8,880 nucleotides of DNA from Planococcaceae bacterium UBA3370 (lineage in GTDB: Bacteria > Bacillota > Bacilli > Bacillales_A > Planococcaceae): positions 3,391 through 12,270 of the forward strand of contig DEQI01000388.1 in assembly GCA_002360295.1 (NCBI GenBank). The letters run 5' to 3'. The position numbers were made by a program, and so were the translations under genes. The notes beneath the pieces are model-generated. The model was not told the origin of the DNA, ran no database searches, and saw only the letters and a list, made by a program, of their open reading frames with translations. Of this stretch, positions 5,370 through 8,880 are shown piece after piece (within the stretch, counting starts at the first letter, position 1; each line of letters begins with the position of its first letter).

Positions 5370-8192
5370 ATGTCGAACAATGTATTACCTGCAGGTTCCC
5401 CATGGTCAGCATTCTCAGGACCTAACTTAGGTTATGTGATGGAGCAATATGACTTATTCCTGCAATCTCCTGAACTAGTAGAAACGGAGTTAGTTGAATT
5501 ATTCCATCAATTCGGAGCACCAGGTGTAGTTGAAGGTGATGTAGCTGTATATGAAGGCACAGCTAGTCACGGGGGAGACTATAAAAAAGTATTAGCTGCT
5601 GTTAAATTAGCTGAGGCAATCCGTACACATGGACATCAAGCTGCAGATATTTATCCACTGAAAAATCGTACGCTAAAGACGGCTCAATTTGAAGAAAGCG
5701 CATTCAACTTAAGCCAAGCGGATTTAGTAAATATTCCTGCAACTGTATTTTTTAAAGATGTACCAGCTGGCGTGAAAAATGGTAAGGATGCAATCGATTA
5801 TTTAAAATCTGTTTACACAGACAAAGTAGCTTTTGAATACAGCCATGTAGTTGTAGAAGAAGAGCGCAATTGGATTCAAGCACAAATCGAGTCGGGGTCT
5901 GTAAAACAGCCACTTACTACTGATGAGAAGAAAGCCGTTTTAGATCGCTTATCTCGCGTAGAAAATTTCGAAAAATTCATTCATAAAACGTTCGTTGGTC
6001 AAAAACGTTTCTCTGGTGAAGGTCTCGATACACAAATCATCCTTTTCGATGAAATTTTGAAAACAGCGGAATCATTAAAAGTTGAAAATGTACGTGTAGG
6101 TATGGCACACCGTGGTCGTTTAAACGTACTTACACACATTTTAAATAAACCATATGACATGATGTTCTCTGACTTTGCTCACGTTTCAAACGAGTTATTT
6201 ATGCCAGAGCATGGACGCCTTGAAATTACGAAGGGTTGGACGGGTGACGTAAAATATCATATGGGTGCATCTTATACTAGAGAGTCTGGTATGAATGTAA
6301 AACTAGCTTATAACCCATCACATTTAGAAGTTGGTAATCCGGTAGTATTAGGTACTACACGTGCAACACAAGATGATACGTCAATGCCAGGGCAAGCCGT
6401 ACACAATCCTTCTAAAGGATTAGGTATTCTCGTACATGGAGATGCTGCATTCCCAGGTCAAGGTATCGTTACAGAAGTACTAAACTTTGCAAAAACTGAA
6501 GGATTCTCTACAGGTGGTACAATTCATATCATTGCTAACAATATGATTGGATTTACAACAGAGCTATATGATTCTCGTTCTACTGTTTATTCATCAGATC
6601 CTGCAAAAGGCTATGAAGTACCTGTAGTACATGTAAACGCTGATTGTCCTGAAGCAGTAACACAAGTTGGACGTTTGGCAGCCAACTACCGTCAAAAATT
6701 CGGTAAAGATATTGTTATCGATTTAATTGGATATCGTCGTCATGGTCATAACGAAACGGATGACCCAACAGTAACAAATCCTGAAATATATAAACTTGTT
6801 TCTAAACATGAAACAGTACGTGCATTATACGCTGCTCAATTAGTAGCAGAAGGTGTTGTCACTAATGAAGAAGTTGCTGCACTCGATGCATCTACTTATG
6901 CAGAAATGCAAGCTGCTTATGATCATGTAAAAGAAATGGCTGATAAAGATGAGCACAAACATATTGAGATGCCAGAAGAATTAAAAGTGGAATTCCCACA
7001 AATTGATACTTCGGTAAATGCTGAACGCTTAGAAAAAATTAACGAAGAACTTTTAGTATTTGAACAAGGTTTTGAGCCACAAAATAAGCTTGGCAAAATA
7101 TTAGAAAAACGTCGTGATGCGTATGCATCAGCTAAAATCGACTGGGGTCATGCTGAAACATTAGCTTATGCAACGATTATTCAAGATGGCACACCAGTCC
7201 GCTTTACAGGGCAAGACGCACAACGTGGTACTTTCTCACAACGTCACCTAGTTTTACATGATAAAAACAATGGTAGTGAGTTTACACCACTTCACCATAT
7301 TTCAGGAGCCAATGCATCATTTACAGTACACAACTCTCCACTAACAGAAGCGGGTGTTGTAGGCTTTGAATTTGGATATAACTTAGAAAATGGTAACGTA
7401 TTATCTGTTTGGGAAGCACAATTCGGTGACTTCGCTAATATGGCACAAGTAATGTTTGATAACTTTATTACAGGTGCACGTTCGAAATGGGGACAAAAAT
7501 CAGGATTTGTTATTCTATTACCACACGGTTATGAAGGGCAAGGTCCAGAACACTCTTCAAGTCGTATGGAACGCTATTTACAAATGTCGGCTGAAAATAA
7601 CTGGTTCGTAGCAAACTGCTCTAATGCTGGAAACTACTATCACTTATTACGCCGTCAAGCAGCGATGTTAAATACTGAAGGAGTACGCCCACTTGTAGTT
7701 GTTTCACCAAAAAGCTTACTTCGTCACCCACTTGCTGCAGCAAGCGCTGAGCAGTTAGCGAACGGCTCATTCCAAGAAGTAATTGAGCAACCAGGACTAG
7801 GCACTAAACCAGAATCAGTGAAACGTATTTTACTAGGTACTGGAAAAGTAATGATTGATTTAGCTGATCGTGTGAAAGATGGAGAAGGTTTCGATCATTT
7901 ACACATTGTACGTGTTGAACAGCTATATCCATTCCCAGCTTCTCAAATTGCAGAAATTATTGCAAAATATCCGAATGTGACTGAAGTCGTTTGGGTTCAA
8001 GAAGAGCCTAAAAACCAAGGTGCTTGGAACTATGCATTAGAGCAATTATTAGAGATTTCTGAAGGTAAAAAACTTCGCTATGTAGGTCGTCCTGCAATGA
8101 GCTCAACTTCAGAAGGGGATGCTGATTCTCATAAAATTGCTCAAGCGGCAGTTATTGCAGAAGCAGTTGCTGAACCTGCAAAAGTTAAATAA
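5370..8192 (+). CDS. odhA: 2-oxoglutarate dehydrogenase E1 component
   Basis: The protein has 940 residues, close to the roughly 944 of B. subtilis OdhA. It is the thiamine-diphosphate-dependent E1 subunit (also called SucA) that decarboxylates 2-oxoglutarate and passes the succinyl group to the lipoyl arm of E2 in the TCA cycle; it acts in the cytoplasm. The N-terminal segment SPWSAFSGPNLGYVMEQY is the typical E1o N-terminal region that binds the E2 core. Further signatures are VENFEKFIHKTFVGQKRFS leading to the catalytic domain, MAHRGRLNVL (245-254), the cofactor loop GDAAFPGQG (357-365), IANNMIGFTT, and HGHNETDDP (458-466). The C-terminal half has the transketolase-like pyrimidine-binding domain (GQDAQRGTFSQRH) and a C-terminal domain (RVEQLYPFP, VWVQEEPKNQGAW). 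The start is set by GGAGG at 5356-5360. No frameshift or missing motif is seen. It is followed, after a hairpin, by odhB; the two are normally one operon. Confidence 0.98.
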   Translation: MSNNVLPAGSPWSAFSGPNLGYVMEQYDLFLQSPELVETELVELFHQFGAPGVVEGDVAVYEGTASHGGDYKKVLAAVKLAEAIRTHGHQAADIYPLKNRTLKTAQFEESAFNLSQADLVNIPATVFFKDVPAGVKNGKDAIDYLKSVYTDKVAFEYSHVVVEEERNWIQAQIESGSVKQPLTTDEKKAVLDRLSRVENFEKFIHKTFVGQKRFSGEGLDTQIILFDEILKTAESLKVENVRVGMAHRGRLNVLTHILNKPYDMMFSDFAHVSNELFMPEHGRLEITKGWTGDVKYHMGASYTRESGMNVKLAYNPSHLEVGNPVVLGTTRATQDDTSMPGQAVHNPSKGLGILVHGDAAFPGQGIVTEVLNFAKTEGFSTGGTIHIIANNMIGFTTELYDSRSTVYSSDPAKGYEVPVVHVNADCPEAVTQVGRLAANYRQKFGKDIVIDLIGYRRHGHNETDDPTVTNPEIYKLVSKHETVRALYAAQLVAEGVVTNEEVAALDASTYAEMQAAYDHVKEMADKDEHKHIEMPEELKVEFPQIDTSVNAERLEKINEELLVFEQGFEPQNKLGKILEKRRDAYASAKIDWGHAETLAYATIIQDGTPVRFTGQDAQRGTFSQRHLVLHDKNNGSEFTPLHHISGANASFTVHNSPLTEAGVVGFEFGYNLENGNVLSVWEAQFGDFANMAQVMFDNFITGARSKWGQKSGFVILLPHGYEGQGPEHSSSRMERYLQMSAENNWFVANCSNAGNYYHLLRRQAAMLNTEGVRPLVVVSPKSLLRHPLAAASAEQLANGSFQEVIEQPGLGTKPESVKRILLGTGKVMIDLADRVKDGEGFDHLHIVRVEQLYPFPASQIAEIIAKYPNVTEVVWVQEEPKNQGAWNYALEQLLEISEGKKLRYVGRPAMSSTSEGDADSHKIAQAAVIAEAVAEPAKVK

Positions 8193-8220
8193 TTATCAAA
8201 CATTAATTACTCAAATAAAT

Positions 8221-8253
8221 AGGGCTACTAGTTCCCTAAAAATGTAGCCCTTT
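8221..8253 (+). terminator. Hairpin between odhA and odhB: weak terminator or processing element
   Basis: AGGGCTAC (8221-8228) pairs perfectly with GTAGCCCT (8244-8251) around a 15-nt loop. Only two or three T residues follow before A/C, so termination should be incomplete at most. The loop contains CCCT (8234-8237), which can instead pair with AGGG (8221-8224), giving an alternative shorter hairpin. In an operon whose two products are needed in fixed ratio this could tune odhB expression or mark an mRNA processing or stability site; that role is inference. Confidence 0.5.
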
Positions 8254-8274
8254 ACTGTGCTTGGTGCACTAACT

Positions 8275-8282
8275 AAAGGAGG
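8275..8282 (+). promoter_or_regulatory. Strong ribosome binding site of odhB, supports GTG start
   Basis: AAAGGAGG is a full Shine-Dalgarno match, 8 nt before GTG 8291. The encoded [16 protein letters not shown] is the standard lipoyl-domain N-terminus of E2 enzymes, so the GTG start is secure. Confidence 0.92.
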
Positions 8283-8290
8283 AAATAAAA

Positions 8291-8880
8291 GTGGCTGAAA
8301 TTAAAGTCCCTGAATTAGCAGAATCAATTACTGAAGGTACAATTGCCCAGTGGGTGAAAAAAGTTGGAGATCGCGTAGAAAAAGGCGAATTCATCGTTGA
8401 GTTAGAAACAGATAAAGTGAACGCTGAAATCATCTCTGAAGAAGCGGGCGTATTAACGCAAATTTTAGCTGGTGAAGGCGATACAGTTCTTGTAGGTCAA
8501 GTCATCGCTGTTGTAGAAGCTGGAGAAGGCGCAGCACCTGCACCGGCGGCACCAGTAGTAGCAGCACCAGCTCCTGTACAAGAAGCTCCTAAAGCAGCAC
8601 CTGCACCAGTAGCAGTCCCTGTTGTAGAAGAAACTTCAGGTGAGCGCGTAGTAGCTAGCCCTGCAGCACGTAAATTAGCTCGTAAAAAAGGGATCGATTT
8701 AGCAGCTGTTTCACCAGTTGATCCACAAGGTCGCGTACGTGTACAAGATGTAGCAGCTCATGGTACAGCACCAGTTGCAGCAGCACCAGCTCAAGTTGCC
8801 ACAACAAATGGTCCTGTAATTTTTATGCCAGCAGCTGAAACTGACCGTGTAACAATTGAAAAAATGTCTCGTCGTCGTCA
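8291..8880 (+). CDS. odhB: 2-oxoglutarate dehydrogenase E2 component (succinyltransferase), 5' part
   Basis: The frame starts at GTG 8291 and runs off the window end after 196 complete codons, roughly half of a typical 400-odd-residue OdhB. E2 (dihydrolipoyllysine succinyltransferase, also called SucB) carries the succinyl group from E1 to CoA and forms the core of the 2-oxoglutarate dehydrogenase complex. Visible parts: a lipoyl domain (1-77) with the lipoyl-lysine Lys42 in LETDKVNAE; an Ala/Pro-rich flexible linker (about 80-110); a peripheral subunit-binding domain (about 119-157) with [17 protein letters not shown] and QGRVRVQDV; a second Ala/Pro linker (158-170); and the first residues of the catalytic domain ([13 protein letters not shown]). 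The catalytic His and C-terminus lie beyond the window. The sequence fits E2o of the B. subtilis OdhB type, and the position after odhA separates it from the pyruvate dehydrogenase E2. Confidence 0.96.
   Translation, partial: MAEIKVPELAESITEGTIAQWVKKVGDRVEKGEFIVELETDKVNAEIISEEAGVLTQILAGEGDTVLVGQVIAVVEAGEGAAPAPAAPVVAAPAPVQEAPKAAPAPVAVPVVEETSGERVVASPAARKLARKKGIDLAAVSPVDPQGRVRVQDVAAHGTAPVAAAPAQVATTNGPVIFMPAAETDRVTIEKMSRRR

Noticed and set aside
5165..5425. An 86-codon plus-strand open frame (TTG start) running from the arlS-odhA gap into odhA.
   Set aside because: It has no ribosome binding site, overlaps 56 nt of odhA in another frame, has a low-complexity N-terminal half, and its internal ATG at 5252 is also unsupported.
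1..8880. A mobile element, defence system, CRISPR array or biosynthetic cluster.
   Set aside because: All long coding regions are recognisable housekeeping or regulatory genes with similar codon use; no transposase, integrase, terminal repeats, spacer array, nuclease or toxin-antitoxin pair is visible.

Overview
The window is a low-G+C Gram-positive chromosome segment. AAGGAGG-type ribosome binding sites, GTG/ATG starts, A/T-rich codon choice and protein similarity point to Bacillales, most likely a Planococcaceae member such as Lysinibacillus or a relative. The genus is an inference; no taxonomic marker is present. The gene order murG-like / GNAT acetyltransferase / ArlR-ArlS-type two-component system / odhA-odhB resembles the order I recall around arlRS in Staphylococcus aureus, so this looks like conserved housekeeping territory rather than a mobile or accessory island. 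I see no transposase, phage gene, CRISPR array, tRNA or rRNA.

Layout: (1) 1-516, the 3' part of a CAP/SCP (YkwD-like) exported protein, closed by a strong intrinsic terminator at 530-567. (2) 517-896, a leader with a candidate promoter and long 5' UTR, leading to a GTG-started murG-type glycosyltransferase (897-1970). (3) A perfect 18-bp bidirectional terminator (1971-2016) separating murG from a convergent GNAT acetyltransferase whose ribosome binding site puts its start at 2563. (4) 2564-3084, about 520 bp of A/T-rich divergent regulatory DNA with several inverted repeats and two TATAAT boxes. (5) An OmpR-family response regulator (3085-3756) overlapping by 4 nt a sensor histidine kinase (3753-5153), an ArlR/ArlS-like pair. 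(6) A 216-nt A/T-rich leader, then the 2-oxoglutarate dehydrogenase E1 gene (5370-8192) and, after a hairpin-containing gap, the start of the E2 gene (8291 to the window end).

The genes cover cell-envelope work (CAP protein, lipid II synthesis), a membrane-stress-type two-component system and a core TCA-cycle complex. OdhA and OdhB are two subunits of one enzyme. The only functional link between the kinase pair and its neighbours is synteny. I found no convincing new biological system. The points most worth a second look are the second-type MurG, the inverted-repeat-rich region in front of the two-component operon, and possible RNA structure in the murG leader and between odhA and odhB.
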